Notes: generated by a model from the sequence alone, not told the origin. 64,000 nt of DNA from Adiantum capillus-veneris (GCA_014529385.2 CM043963.1:76084412-76148411); one strand, 5' to 3'. Shown: positions 11,069 to 22,547, counted from the stretch's first letter. Program-made: numbers and translations.

Positions 11069-12350
11069 CTCTCTAGGGAGGTGCAAAAAATTAGGTTAGG
11101 GTTCCTTATGTTGTTTGATTATGTTCAATAAATGTTGGTGCCTCTTCCCATTGATGTGCCTCCTAGAGGTATTCCTTGTGTTTTATAGTGTTGACAGGAA
11201 CGCATTGCAGTAGTTGGGATTTTGAACTTCATGGAATCTTTGCCTTGTTCACTCTTCGAATCGAGGACGATCTTTTTTACCATCCATGCATGTCTTCTTT
11301 AACTGTGATTGGTAGCCCAATATTCAACACATGTGCTTAGTATTAACATTAGATTCAATATAATTATCTGTCATAGTCCAGGCTTGTATAGGTTTAAGAA
11401 TCAAGATGTCTGACTAAGCTAGTTTGACCCAAATAGACATTAGAGATCTTCTCTTAATATAATGGGAAATACCTTCCTAATTGACTAGGATTTAGGTAAA
11501 TCAAATTTAGGTAGAATTGTGTGCAATGTACTAGTGCTTTTTAGTGGGCTTAATCTCTCTTGACCTTTAGTTTAGCTATTATAAAGGGATTTTACTATTG
11601 TGATGAGCCTGGGGAGGGTAACAATGTCAATATGACCCCCCAAAGTTACAAAATTGAAAGGCAAACAAACAAACAAAAAAGAAAAGTGCCAATAATGTAA
11701 AATATTAATTTGGTACTTCACTCACATGTATTGCCTATGGTGTTAGAGCCCTAGAGGTTCCCAGTGTGGTCCTTGAAAAGTAAAACGCCCAAGGCATACA
11801 AAATAAGCACACACATCAAAATTGAGTCAATGTGAAAAAACTTTGGGGGGTCAAATAAAGGGAATAATTCAAGGGATGATTTCATAAGAAATTCCTTTTA
11901 TCATAGCTTTACTAGAAGGTCTTCTAGGTATAGCCTTTAGTCAGCCCTCGGACATGAAATACTTTGCTCTCACAATTAAATAGATTAATTGACCAGAGAA
12001 AATTGAGAAGCTTGCCCATGGTATTAATAGTTGACCTCTCGTGCCTCTCGACTGTTAAATTAGCGTCCTCGGACTTGTTTATTTTTTGACCTTTACAATT
12101 GCTTATGCGTTTGATTATATTATAGTTTAATGTTTACTGCTGACAAAATTTTTAATATTCTCTTACCAATCAATTTGTATGCTTACTCACTACATATTGT
12201 TTTTTAGTTGTATATGAGAATGCAATTACTGTGCCAATTTTGGTTGATTTTGTAGTGTTTGAAGAAGGCTAAGGACATTCAATCCCAGATACTCTTCCAC
12301 CTTGACAAACGGAATTCATCTCAATAGCTTTCGAGGACAGAATCTACATC
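11069..12350 (+). other. 3' untranslated region of element A
   Basis: No supported ORF. The start (11140-11260 and on) lines up with 63690-64000 of Z, confirming that this is internal sequence of the element and not a separate repeat. Confidence 0.6.
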
Positions 12351-12362
12351 AGAAAGGGGGGC
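12351..12362 (+). other. 3' polypurine tract of element A
   Basis: AGAAAGGGGGGC ends one base before the TG of the 3' LTR, the expected site for plus-strand primer formation. Confidence 0.8.
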
Positions 12363-12550
12363 ATGTTAATACTCACAAACACCCTATCACCTTTGATAGA
12401 TGCCTTATCATTTATTTGAGTCATGGATCGGGCTTGTCGGTCCAATAGATGTGTAGGTGATTGTCGATGAGAGGCACACCATCTTATTTTTACAATATTT
12501 TTGCAATGACCGGCCACTGTGGGTACCCATGTGTGAATGAGTTAGACTCT

Positions 12551-12558
12551 TATAAAAG
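12551..12558 (+). promoter_or_regulatory. TATA box of the element A LTR
   Basis: TATAAAAG at the same place in the LTR as TATAAAAG 56836-56843 of Z. Confidence 0.65.
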
Positions 12559-12683
12559 GTCTATTTGCTCACACACATTAATCAACACTTCCAGATGCCC
12601 TTGCTCTCATCTCCAACATATCAATGTTGTTGTGTTCTTCTCTCCCTCATTACACAGACTGCTTGCAAGCTTCAATGCTCTCA

Positions 12684-12685
<2 letters not shown>

Positions 12686-12726
<41 letters not shown>
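12686..12726 (+). repeat. (TG)n microsatellite in the LTR
   Basis: About 20 TG units, at the position where Z has a mixed (TG)n(AG)n(TG)n tract. LTR homology ends at its far side. Confidence 0.95.
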
Positions 12727-12730
<4 letters not shown>

Positions 12731-13206
12731 CACAATCATTTTCTAATGCTGCAAGATGCCTTATTTTTCCTGCAAACGAGTTCCTTTTTACTCCCATCTG
12801 CCTTGCTTACTGATCTTGGCCTAATTGTTGCTCGTGTTCTACTCGAGTATCCCTTGTTTCCAGTGTTGTCAATTTCAAGCACTTTTGCTTCTCCAAGTAC
12901 TCAATACACTGCTCAGTTTTTTATGTCACCTTGCTTTTCTTCTCCTCTCTCTGCTCTTCGTGCTTCAAATTCCCACGATGGCCAGGCTCCATTGTGATTC
13001 TTTTCAAAAAACATTGGAGATCTTTCCCTCATTGCTACTTGACTCTACTGCATGTGCTTATTTCTGACTACCTAAATTCGACTTGCTCTAATGAACTGCT
13101 CGACTGCTTCATAAATCTTCTGAGCTACCTTTTGAGATTCAATTCTTGCTTGGATTTCTTACACACGCGGTGATGTGAAGGGGTTGGGACTCGAGATCGG
13201 AAGATA

Positions 13207-13218
13207 GCTCTAATACCA
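13207..13218 (-). other. Primer-binding site, tRNA-Met type
   Basis: Reads TGGTATTAGAGC on the minus strand, one base from the usual TGGTATCAGAGC. Confidence 0.6.
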
Positions 13219-13219
13219 A

Positions 13220-13489
13220 TGGATGGTGCTGATGCAGAGTGTGCAAGAGAGGGAAGGAGAAAGGTGGAATGGAAAAACACAGTACACAATTTGTTAGGCG
13301 AGCTTGTGAGAGAATAGCTCTCACACTCCTTATTATTTATAAGGACCAAAGAATAAGTGGGCGGTCAGAGATAACTGGCCACGGGCCTGAAATCCAACAC
13401 TTATTACAGACAACACTTACGTGAGGCTATATAAGTTCAATAATGGAGAACAAATACTCTATTATAGATGTGATGTACCCCACATCAAG
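13220..13489 (-). repeat. LTR of the Copia-like fragment
   Basis: 270 bp bounded by TG and CA, next to the primer-binding site with a one-base spacer. On the minus strand it contains a TATA box, TTATAAATA (13342 to 13334). No second copy is in the window, so the outer boundary is a guess from the TG...CA rule. Confidence 0.45.
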
Positions 13490-13740
13490 CAGCTGACCGA
13501 ATACAAGAGACTATATGTTTTTACATACACACAAAGGAGAAGTATCCAAGTGGTTATGATGGATAAGCATGGCCGTAAATAATCTTCTATAGACCGTAAG
13601 TAGCTAGAGCGGTATACATACTTTGGTGGACCACTCCACCGATATTATGTACACCCCAAGAAAGTTAAACCCATGATGACCCAACCGAGACCAGAAACTA
13701 GATACGTGAGTCCAGTAAGAACGAGAGTGGAAGACTCAAT
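13490..13740 (+). other. Sequence upstream of the family-B gag fragment
   Basis: About 250 bp of probable leader. No ORF, no LTR match and no primer-binding site seen. Confidence 0.3.
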
Positions 13741-16224
13741 TGGGCACTAACATTTCTTGAATGCAAGACCCATGGGATCAATGGGGTCTAGGGTTTCTTT
13801 GAACACACACAAGGGCAGTGAAGCACTTGATTTGATGTATGCAACTAGGACCCCTCCAACTATTACATGAGATTGAGCAGAACGGCGTGATGAAAGAATG
13901 AGGAAGAGGACACCGATTGTAGTGCCAAGGGGAGAATACAAAACTAGAGAGACCACATCAGGAGGACTGATGATGGTTAGGATGGTTGCAGAGACCATAC
14001 GCATGCGACCATCTCAAGTGTCCAAGTGTGTACCAAAAGGTATAGTGGATCGGGGGATCTGTATGCTCATGTTTCAATCTTCAAACAAGTGTTGAGAGAT
14101 GAACAAGTAGTTACAGATTTCCATACTCAATACGAAGGATCTGGATTGACCCTAGAAGGAATAGCCTTGAACGGGCTCCAACCATTAAACAACTGTGAAT
14201 TCTCCAGCATAGAACAAGTTCTACAAGAATTTGTAGAGGAATTCTCAAAGAGAGGGATTAAGCATAATACAGTCTCCCAAATCTATGCATTTAGACAAAA
14301 TGAAAAAGAAAAGGTGAAGGAAGCCTCGCTTCAATTTAAGCAATACATAGAAAGATGTCCTACTAGAGAGATACCTTAGGATGAGAGGCTATCAGTCCTT
14401 TTTATAGAAGGATTGAAAAATGATACTCTCAAAAAGGATCTGCACTTGAAGGTACGTGTTACATTCAAGCCAGTTACAAAAGAGGCGCTGTATTTGGTAG
14501 ACAACTCTAAGGCATATGGGGAGGTGACTGAGGGCATGGTCCAAGGGATGAGTAGCACTTCTTCAACCACTAGTGAATCCAACTCTACTGGACGTTGATC
14601 AAATGATCGGGGAAGTGAACAGAAGGATGAACCAAGAAAATAGGACAAATCCAAACACACAACAACTGTCCTCACAAAAATGTGACACTTGTGGAGGAGA
14701 CCATCCAACTGAGTGGTTCAACATGCAGCCAAGGCCATGAGAGAACATAGAGCATGTATTGAAGTGGTGTGCTATCGAACAAAAATGGACAAACCATGAG
14801 ACCCACGAATGTTTCTAAAATAGAAACTATGCTAGAGATAGACCATATGGGCCACATGGAGTGCAACAGTTGTCACCACCTCCAAGATACCAAGTAGGAC
14901 AAAATAATTCAGTCACAAGGGTAGGAAAAACCTCAACCTGTGTTGGGACATCAACATCCTTTACCCCAAGAAAACAGAGCCATGATGAGAATTTCACAAC
15001 CCATAGAGGCACCTATGGATCAGAGTATGATACAAGTCGTTCCATAACGAGAAGATTCAGGTAGCTCTTATGAGAGAGGGTTGGATAGTAGTTCCTATGC
15101 TTCTAAAGGACAAATTCCATGGATAGGTTCAAAAGGGATGTTAGAATCATCATACATAACACAACCAACAAAAAACCATTACCTGGTAGATGAAAATATT
15201 CTCATGTTTGTGGCAAATCCAAACTATAGACCTAGGGAATACCCTCCTAGAACCAAACTATTGATGGGGGCTCCACAAGCTTCCCCACCACCAGTAGGAC
15301 CATGCTATGAATGTGGCAGTGATCATTGGGCAAGAAGTTTTCCACACAAAGGAGAGCGTATCAAAGTCTTTGGGTACTGTGAGGGATGTACAAATGACCA
15401 TCTAATTCCACACTATCCAAAAAACCCTGATAACCAGGGAAAAGCTACCATGAACAAAATAGGAATTGTATCAAGCTCAAGTGGATTAGAAACGGAACCA
15501 ACAATTCCAATGAATGTTGTAATGAGAGCATAAGCACAGGAAGCAACAAAGAATATACCTATGGGAGACAAAAACATCCCACCCAACCAGATCGAGGTAG
15601 AGAATTTGTCAGTTAGAACACCTAGCAAATCCTGGAAGGCAAAAAGGGACAAGATGAAAGCCAAAAGGATAAAAGAAAAATCAGCCTTAGAAACCAAATT
15701 GCAGCAAACAGAAGAATAGTTGAGAGTGGAAAGAGACCAAAAAGAAAAGATTGTAGTAAAACCATCAGTAATACCTTCGAGAGGTTCGATCTTGGTGGAC
15801 AAGGTCTATGAGCCATTAGATGCAATTTTGAAGGCTTATGAAACTAGGCTAAAGCCAAATCAAACCCAAGAGCATAGCTGGCTAACTTATCCTCGTCCAA
15901 GGTATGAAAAAGAGAGGTTGCAAATGTGCAAGGAGCTCATCTAAGCGGCCCAAGCTCTTATGGAACCACCTGTCCCGATTGCTCCAAGGACTTAGGTATT
16001 GATCCAAGAAAAAATCCAAGAGTTGGAGATCGAGGTATCGAGAACAGAGAGTGTTAGCAGGTCGTCGCGATGGACATCTGTAGCATAGCAATCTGACACT
16101 AATATAATGTCAATACTCAGGGAAGTGACTCGGATGGGGCAAGGAGACTCTTTGAGATCTTCAATTTCAAGAAGTGAACCTTAACAAGCTAACACAACAA
16201 CTCGACAAGAAAACCAACACTCAA
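13741..16224 (+). pseudogene. gag pseudogene, family B (fragment C)
   Basis: Translates in pieces into a Ty3/gypsy Gag that matches B' on the minus strand. Seen: the gag core (14026-14600, with LQFKQYIERCP, EGLKNDTLKKDLHLK and EALYLVDNSKAYGEV), three degenerate zinc knuckles of the spacing CX2CX3HX4C (CDTCGGDHPTEWF about 14688; CYECGSDHWARSF about 15304; CEGCTNDHLIPHY about 15381; each lost its last Cys), and a lysine/glutamate-rich coiled-coil-like stretch (15600-15760). Several in-frame stops. It ends where LTR R begins. It may be the 5' half of element B, which starts in the next part of gag at 42952, but no matching target duplication supports that. Confidence 0.75.
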
Positions 16225-16885
16225 TGATCAGGGAAATCTGCCTATGTCCTTTCTCATAGCTCTAGGTCATCAAGCCATTTCGACACTCGAACGGACTCAA
16301 AATGCAACTAAACTTTAGGAGGAGGTCTAGGACACCTAGGGGCACTATACGTCTGGTTGTAATCCAACAAGGTACCAAAATCACAGTTCATCATGAAAAA
16401 GGTCCTAAAAACTATAACAGATCAGTCCAAAAAGGTTGCCCTATGGTCTAGGAACTCTCACCTATGGTCAAAATGACTAAAAATAGTGATTTAAGCACTC
16501 AAATCTGCAATTAAGGCTCACAGACGCATAGTCGTGAATCAGAGCAAAACTGACAATGCTTACACTTAAATGAAAGAGCAATGAGAGAGGAGCACAATGC
16601 AAGTTTCAAAACTGAAAATGGATTACCCAATCAAGATAAGCCCTTCCTTTCACATTAAAGTTATTGACCTTTATACCTAGGGATTTCTTAATGACCAATG
16701 ACTAGCTCACATGGAATTTTACAAATGTCATGATAGCATTACAACTCAGGGAATTGACCTACTACTTTGGAATCAGGATTTACACAGAGTATCACTACAC
16801 TAGCTTAGAAAACTAATAGAGTACAAATGTGGTGTCCGGCTACGTGTCCGGCCAGGTGGATGCCGATTCAATCTGTCTTTTAACA
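16225..16885 (-). repeat. LTR R, left copy (3' LTR of B')
   Basis: On the minus strand it starts TGTTAAAAG directly after a polypurine tract (16897 to 16886) and ends ...CTGATCA. It contains TATAAAGG on the minus strand (16675 to 16668). A second copy in the same orientation lies at 33536-33837 plus 42548-42951. This copy lacks about 78 bp present in the other (42654-42731). Confidence 0.7.
16668..16675 (-). promoter_or_regulatory. TATA box in LTR R (left)
   Basis: TATAAAGG on the minus strand; the same box lies at 42765-42772 in the right copy. Confidence 0.5.
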
Positions 16886-16897
16886 TTCCCCCCTTCC
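16886..16897 (-). other. 3' polypurine tract of element B'
   Basis: Minus strand AGGAAGGGGGGA just before TGTTAAAAG of LTR R. A second purine run (AAGGAAGGGGGAG, 17019 to 17007) lies 120 bp upstream. Confidence 0.7.
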
Positions 16898-18266
16898 TAA
16901 TTCATGTCGTCCCTCGACAACCTTGTGCAGTCTTATCATAGGGTTGTCTTCATCTTTGTCTTCAAGGTTGGAGGTCATATTGGGAAGTTCTTTGTCGTTA
17001 AATGTGCTCCCCCTTCCTTGAGTGATTCATATCTGCCATGTTGTTGATACGTGACTTGATCTTTGATTATCGAGATAACTTTTCTTCTCATTGTGTAGTC
17101 TTCTCTTTGTTGCCAGTCTTGGCCACCATGAAGAAGGATTTTAATGTTTTTGAGTTTATAGAACCAATCCTCTTTGTGGCGTGGACATTATGATGGGTAT
17201 GCTTTCCATGTTCATTGTAATTTGAGTTGTCTGCAATAGGTCACCAATGTTGAAGCACTATGTGAGCTAATTTTGATTTTTGTTGATGAATCTCTTGCGG
17301 AATTTGTCATTGCTTGTCGTTGTAGTCCATTCTTTGACTTGCCATTGTTTTATGGGGCTTTGTTGTCAACCTCGGAGGAGATAAAAGATTATCTTGATAA
17401 GCATACAGAGACCTTTAGTTTTTGCTCCAAGTCATTGTCGATTGATTTGGGTAGACATTTCCTTATTGTTGATGTAGAAGGAATATATACAAGAAGTCAA
17501 TGATGAGGATTTCTAGATTAGGGTCTTAAAACCTGGATGACGAAAGGGAAAAAACCCGGTGGGAAAAAGTGTCTTTGGTATACTCCCTTTTTGGAGTTGA
17601 GCATTTGGACTTGAAGTACCTATCATGCAAGTGAGTGCTTGGGTGAAACAAAGGAAGAGTGTCTAATGCAAGTGCCGATTATGGAACACTCTATATGCAT
17701 ACGAGAAATTTGTGAAATAAAATCATGTAGTGTAAGAGATGGAGTTGATGGGTGCTTCAAGGAACAAATGTAGCACATGTGACATCAAAGGACATCTCAA
17801 TAGCTTCCACGTTTCCAAGAAGGATTTTTGATGTAGAAGCTTGTCCACTCATACCTCATTGTGCTGAGTGCATGAGAGTCTTTTGGACTTCCTCCTTCAC
17901 TTAACACTATACTACAATGACTTCGACTCTTACGCTCACCTATACCAGCATGAGTGACACAACATAAATATGCTCAACTCTTCTAGCTTGAGCAGTACCT
18001 AGAATAGCCAAGACACTTAGACCACAGATAATATTACATGAAAGTTTGGGACTAGCACCTCGCTCATTTAGTCGCTTGGCTACCCGACTGTGACTTTTAT
18101 GTCATGCATTTTTAATGGCGACTTGGACTTACCTGTTCAAGGCCAAAAACCCAACTCCATAAGTTCTGGAAATTTAGGCCTCTTCCATTGTGTTGGTCTT
18201 TGGATGCCACCATTTTGTTCAGTAGGTTGGCATAATTTGGCTCCTCTTGACTTGCTTGTCGTATGT
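16898..18266 (-). other. 3' region of element B' without recognised genes
   Basis: Between tail and polypurine tract. A plus-strand ORF (17273-17503) and short minus-strand frames exist but none has a motif or family match. Confidence 0.4.
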
Positions 18267-19142
18267 TCACACTGCTTTGTGAAACAAGTCCTTCAGCTCT
18301 TGTAGGGATTGATATAGCCTATGCTTTATCTTGCATGAGAAGCGGTTGTCGAGATGTGTGGGTTCTCTATGATTGAGTTTCCACAAGCAATTTTGGAACC
18401 CACCTTGTCTTTGGTTTGTGTGTGACCGTCTTTTGCATTTGCTTCTTTTTCTATATGACTTGATGGACACTAGGATTTGGTATCCATACCTGATGATTTC
18501 CGTTGTAAAATCCCTAATTTTATATTTGAGACGAGGTATCCATTTGTAGATTGCAGTAGCCTTGGTTGCAATTGGCTTCTGCTGGATGTTGGTTGTCTTT
18601 GCTTGCTTTGCGGTAGAAGCTTGTGCTGCATGATTTGTCTTGACTGTCCTAGATTGAGCTACAATTTTTGGTAACCATATTTGAGTGTTACCTTCATAAA
18701 ATCCTTGTGCTTTGAGTAGCTTCACTGGAATTATCCGTTGCTTCACATGTTTGGGTCTGACTTTGGTGCCCAAACTTGCCGCATTGTTTGTTGCTTTGAT
18801 GTTTGTTTTTTATTTTTGTGCTAGTTCTTTCTCCTGATTGAGTTTTTTGTCTTGAGTTTATAGCTCTTCTTGCTCTTTGTAGAACTCTTTGGTTGAGGTA
18901 GATAGATCTAGGCTATTACTTTAGGCTTTTTGGCCCAAACATTAGTGTTCCTTGGAAGTAGCACTAAGCGCAATGATTGACTCCTTTGATGCTACCCACC
19001 CTGTCACCTTATGTTGTCGATGTTGAACTTGTGTTTCATGTATCCAAATTGGGTCTTTGACTTGGATGTGATCTTTGGATACTTTTGAATGCTTTTTTGT
19101 AATGAAAAATTTGGTTGATAGACTTTTTGTTTTGGTCTCCAT
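18267..19142 (-). pseudogene. C-terminal tail of element B'
   Basis: The long frame 18773-18267 carries the block LLKAQGFYEGNTQIWLPK near its start, nearly the same as LLEAQGYYQGNDQIWVPK of element Z, and a further YKWIPR. This shows that families A and B share the tail domain. The upstream part (19142-18942) is in another frame with stops. Function unknown. Confidence 0.65.
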
Positions 19143-19149
19143 TGCATTG

Positions 19150-19154
19150 TCAAT
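19150..19154. repeat. Target duplication of element E, left (TCAAT)
   Basis: TCAAT, identical to 22428-22432. Confidence 0.85.
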
Positions 19155-19322
19155 TGTTGGAGATCAAGCCTAATGACCTAGCCTAGGAGTACCTTAGTCC
19201 TAGTGTAAATATTCATTTTAAGCTTTCAATAAGGCTAAAGGGTTTTTTGCTCTCTGGGGTCTTTTTACCTTTAGCACCCTCAATTCTCTCCCCAAATCAC
19301 TCTAAGATTAGCCGTAGTCTTC

Positions 19323-19326
<4 letters not shown>

Positions 19327-19386
<60 letters not shown>
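19327..19386. repeat. (CT)n microsatellite in 5' LTR of E
   Basis: 60 bp of pure CT; the 3' LTR has the equivalent at 22184-22241. Confidence 0.95.
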
Positions 19387-19390
<4 letters not shown>

Positions 19391-19456
19391 GGACCCTTTT
19401 TTAGATCTCTACAATCACTCCCTAGATATAGGAAGTAGTCCTCCTTTTGAGATCCC

Positions 19457-19464
19457 TATATATA
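19457..19464 (+). promoter_or_regulatory. TATA box of element E LTR
   Basis: TATATATA, conserved at 22312-22319 in the other LTR. Confidence 0.6.
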
Positions 19465-19569
19465 GGGACATCACATTTTGTATCCTCGTGTGTTCTTTAT
19501 CAATTACAACATATTGCAAAGTAGTTCTTATGCTTTAATTCGATCTCTATCAATTCTATTAATCTTATA

Positions 19570-19581
19570 TGGTATCAGAGC
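19570..19581 (+). other. Primer-binding site of element E
   Basis: TGGTATCAGAGC, complementary to plant initiator tRNA-Met, directly after the LTR. Confidence 0.9.
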
Positions 19582-20665
19582 TTGGTTAATCCAACTATAG
19601 ATTGATAGAGTGCTTCTAAGCTTTCATCAAAGATAACCTTTCAAGCCTTGCAGAGAAGAATTAAAAGATTGTTCTGCAAATTCTTCAAATCATAGAACCA
19701 CAAGGCATTTTTAATAATGTGGTAATCACTCATAGCCTAAGCAAAGTTCAACTTCAAGCCTTAAGTGAAGGCGGTTAGCTTCGAAGTCTTCAATTTCTCA
19801 ACATTGTCGTCAATGGTGAATTCCTACAACATCACAATTAGTGAAAGCAATGGCTTGTGATTCACAATCGATAGCTTTGTGAGCCTCAAATCATCCCCAA
19901 TTTCTTAAACAAAGCTTCAAATCTCTCAGAGATAGCGGACGGCAGTGCTGGCTCTCACTTGTATCTCTTCACGTGAGCCTTCTTTGATGTGACACAGCTT
20001 ATGGATGCTCAATCAAGCCCCTGGTGGTCTCACACACACAAACCGAATGCAAAGAGATTCAACAACATTGACTAAGCCCGCCAACGGCTGTGAATCGCTC
20101 TCATGGAAACTCATCTTGCATAGTCAATATGACGACTTCGACCGTACGGATCAGTAATCCTCTGCATGGCGATCCACTTCATACATTCCACTCGCTAGAT
20201 ACCTACTCATAGCTCTTGCCTGCAAGGAGCGGCTTCCATCACTCCCGGCAGTCACACTATGTAGACATTTATAAAGTTTCACTTATAAATTTTTGTAAGG
20301 CTTCTAAAAGACCAGTCCCACAGCATCATAGCAAATTTTTGTAAGTCTTCCAGAGGGCGTGTCCCATAACGTTATTGCATTAATTTGTTTTAAAATCCTC
20401 CCGAGGCAAGAGTGCCTTAACATGTTTTGATCTAAAGCTCGAAGGCTTCTCTCGACGTTTTCAAAGAAGATGCTAACAAGCTCTCCTTCACTAAATAAAA
20501 AGGCCTTGCCTCACAAGACTTAGGTTTTATTGACCCATAACCTAAGGTTGTAAAGGTTCATGTTTTTTGAGGAATTACTCAACTCCGAAAAAAGAGGAAA
20601 TCCCCTTGTAAAAGAGAATAGACAATGCCTTTGAGCAGATTCAAGAGGTAAGACCTTCTCTGGCA
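19582..20665 (+). other. Leader of element E
   Basis: About 1.1 kb without a supported ORF between primer-binding site and gag. Confidence 0.6.
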
Positions 20666-21800
20666 ATGAGTAAAAACTCATCTACGATTAGCACAATCAC
20701 AAACGAAACTAAAACACTAGTAAACCGTGACGAAGAAGAAGTAACTTCCAAAGCTACACACATACTTGGTCCTAGAATTTACAGGACAGTTAGAAAGAAA
20801 TTCTGCCCATACTGCAAAACTTGGTATGTTGAACAACAACAACCTAAACGAATCTCTGTTCAAGAAGCATTTGCAAATTAAGTAAATCATTCTCTTTGTA
20901 CGGAGTTTTAGATACTGGTAGAGTAGTACTCTACTAAGACCACTCCTAGTATGAAAATCAGTGACGGCACAAACTTCTTCACATGACAAACTCGAAAAAA
21001 ATTCAGACTTATGAAAAAGGGATTATGGGATATTGTAGGAAGAGAACCTGTAGGGACTTCAACTAGAGAAACTTCCTAAACATTTGAGCAAAGAAATCTA
21101 GAAGCTCTAGGTATTATAGGGGAAGGCTTACAAGATGTCTTTATACATCACATTGGCTCTTGCACTACTGCACGAGAAGCATGGGATTTACTTGGTATTT
21201 GGTACTACTTCCAAGACATCTAAAATCATTCTCTTCATAGAGTTTTTTTCACTTACAAAAACTGCCGACACTACTATGCCAGCACACTTAAGCAAATTCA
21301 AGAGTTTACTATCACAATTAGCAGGAATCAACAAAGATGTCAAAGAAGATATCAAAATTGCTGTTATCATCAAAAGTATTTCAAATCTTGATGAGTATTC
21401 TAGCCTTGTTACCACCCTAACAAATCTCCCTACACCTATCTTAGCTGAGGTGGGGGCATCTCTCTTAGAAGAAGAAAGAAGAATCCATAAGAAACATGAA
21501 CATTTTGAAATACAAGGATCATACCTTACTCAAAGTAAGGAGGGCAACAAAAGTCAATGACCATTCTACAAAGGAAGCAGCTCAAGGGAACCTCAAAGGA
21601 ACACATCATTCAAAGACTCCAAAAAAGGCACTGTATGCACATTTTGTGGCAACGACAATCACAGTGAGGAATCATGTTTCCTTAAACAATGGATAAAAGC
21701 AATGTGCATCAGAGAGTCAGATTCAAAAGATGCAGATGAAGAAAAGATTGCCTCAGATGAGGCAAACCTTGTGCGTGTAGACAAAGAATGGGCTTTCTAA
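20666..21800 (+). pseudogene. Copia gag pseudogene (UBN2-like) of element E
   Basis: Two main pieces. 20666-20881 encodes an N-terminal part with CPYCKTWY. 21135-21560 encodes the UBN2-like Gag core, with YLVFGTTSKTSKI, HLSKFKSLLSQLAGINKDV and LVTTLTNLPTP, typical of Copia Gag. In another frame downstream a canonical zinc knuckle CTFCGNDNHSEESC (CX2CX4HX4C, about 21640-21680) follows. Stops and frameshifts separate the parts, so the copy is dead. No protease or integrase follows. Confidence 0.8.
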
Positions 21801-22000
21801 AGGTCTATACAAGCTAGGAAAAAGTATTTTTGTATCTCAAAACACCTTCTTGTATTGTACCTAGTATCTTCCTAAGTTGAATGAACTCTCTTGTTGAATC
21901 CACCTAAGAGAACCACACAATTATAAGTGTGTTGTATCCTTAGAGTGAACCTTGAGTAGGTGTATCACAAGGCTTTTTGGTTATGCTAGGTCATCAACTT

Positions 22001-22010
22001 GAAGGAGGGT
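22001..22010 (+). other. Polypurine tract of element E
   Basis: GAAGGAGGGT immediately before the 3' LTR. Confidence 0.65.
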
Positions 22011-22011
22011 T

Positions 22012-22181
22012 TTTTGGAGATTAATCCTAATGACCTAGCCTAGGAGTACCTTAGTCCTAGTTTAAATCTTCATTTTTAACTTTCAATAAGGCTAAAGGGT
22101 TTTTTTATCTCTGGGGTCTTTTTACCTTTAGCACCCTCAATTCTCTCCCTAAATCACTCTAAGATTAGCTGTAGTCTTCCA

Positions 22182-22244
<63 letters not shown>

Positions 22245-22427
22245 TGGACCCTTTTTTATATCTCTACAATCACTCCCTAGATATAGCATTTAGTCCTCCT
22301 TTTGAGCTCCCTATATATAGGGACATCATGTTTTGTATCCTGGTGTGTTCTTTATCAGTTACAACATATTGCAAACTAGTTCTTATGCTTTAATTCAGTC
22401 TCTACTATCAATTCTATTAATCTAATA
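22012..22427 (+). repeat. 3' LTR of element E
   Basis: Matches 19155-19569 throughout; the first bases read TTTTGG instead of TGTTGG. Followed by the target duplication TCAAT at 22428. Confidence 0.9.
22184..22241. repeat. (CT)n microsatellite in 3' LTR of E
   Basis: 58 bp of CT. Confidence 0.95.
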
Positions 22428-22432
22428 TCAAT
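22428..22432. repeat. Target duplication of element E, right (TCAAT)
   Basis: TCAAT, identical to 19150-19154. Confidence 0.85.
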
Positions 22433-22547
22433 GGTGTGGGTCTTGAGGTAGAGGCTATGCGAGAAGTTTGATGGAGGATCGTTGAAGGTAAAGTTGTCTT
22501 GAGAGGTTGATATACTTCAGAGTGTATCTTAGCTTTACCCTTTTTTG

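Larger units (their letters stand above)
1..12726 (+). mobile_element. Element A: decayed Ty3/gypsy LTR retrotransposon, almost full length
   Basis: The order seen is end of 5' LTR, tRNA-Asp-type primer-binding site, leader, gag, protease, RT, RNase H, integrase, second protease-like domain, tail with W-[VI]-[PL]-[KE] motifs, accessory ORF, polypurine tract and truncated 3' LTR. Every coding domain carries stops or frameshifts, so this copy is dead. It belongs to the same family as element Z at 56638-64000: the end of the LTR, the primer-binding site, gag, protease, tail and 3' untranslated region can all be lined up by eye. The Athila/Tat side of Ty3/gypsy is likely from the primer-binding site and layout, but lineage is inference. 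Confidence 0.9.
12364..12726 (+). repeat. 3' LTR of element A, truncated
   Basis: Begins TGTTAATACTCAC, matching TGTTAACCCTCAC at the start of the Z LTR (56638). It holds the shared blocks cgggcttgtcgg, gatgagaggc and the promoter TATAAAAG at 12551-12558 (Z: 56836-56843). After the GT microsatellite it stops matching both the Z LTR and the end of A's own 5' LTR, so about 40 per cent of the LTR is missing. Confidence 0.8.
12727..13489 (-). mobile_element. Copia-like LTR element fragment
   Basis: On the minus strand: an LTR (13489 to 13220), a one-base spacer, a near-match to the initiator-tRNA-Met primer-binding site (13218 to 13207), then about 480 bp of leader without coding motifs. The far end abuts the broken 3' LTR of element A. 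No gag or pol remains. Confidence 0.5.
19155..19569 (+). repeat. 5' LTR of element E
   Basis: Starts TGTTGGAGATC and ends in ...CTTATA just before the primer-binding site. Contains a (CT)30 tract and TATATATA at 19457-19464 inside a 14-bp palindrome CCCTATATATAGGG. Confidence 0.9.
19155..22427 (+). mobile_element. Element E: gag-only Copia element, complete ends
   Basis: Two LTRs of 415 and 416 bp, a primer-binding site TGGTATCAGAGC, a decayed Copia gag, a polypurine tract and a 5-bp target duplication TCAAT. The internal part is only 2.4 kb and has no protease, integrase, RT or RNase H; the polypurine tract follows about 200 bp after the gag end. It inserted into B' between PR2 and tail. 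It would depend on another Copia element for all enzymes. Confidence 0.9.

Noticed and set aside
12461-12997. 178-codon ORF across the TG tract
   Set aside because: Crosses the LTR of A, the microsatellite and an unrelated Copia fragment; not a gene.
17273-17503. 76-codon plus-strand ORF in the 3' region of B'
   Set aside because: Opposite to the element's coding strand, short, no motif.
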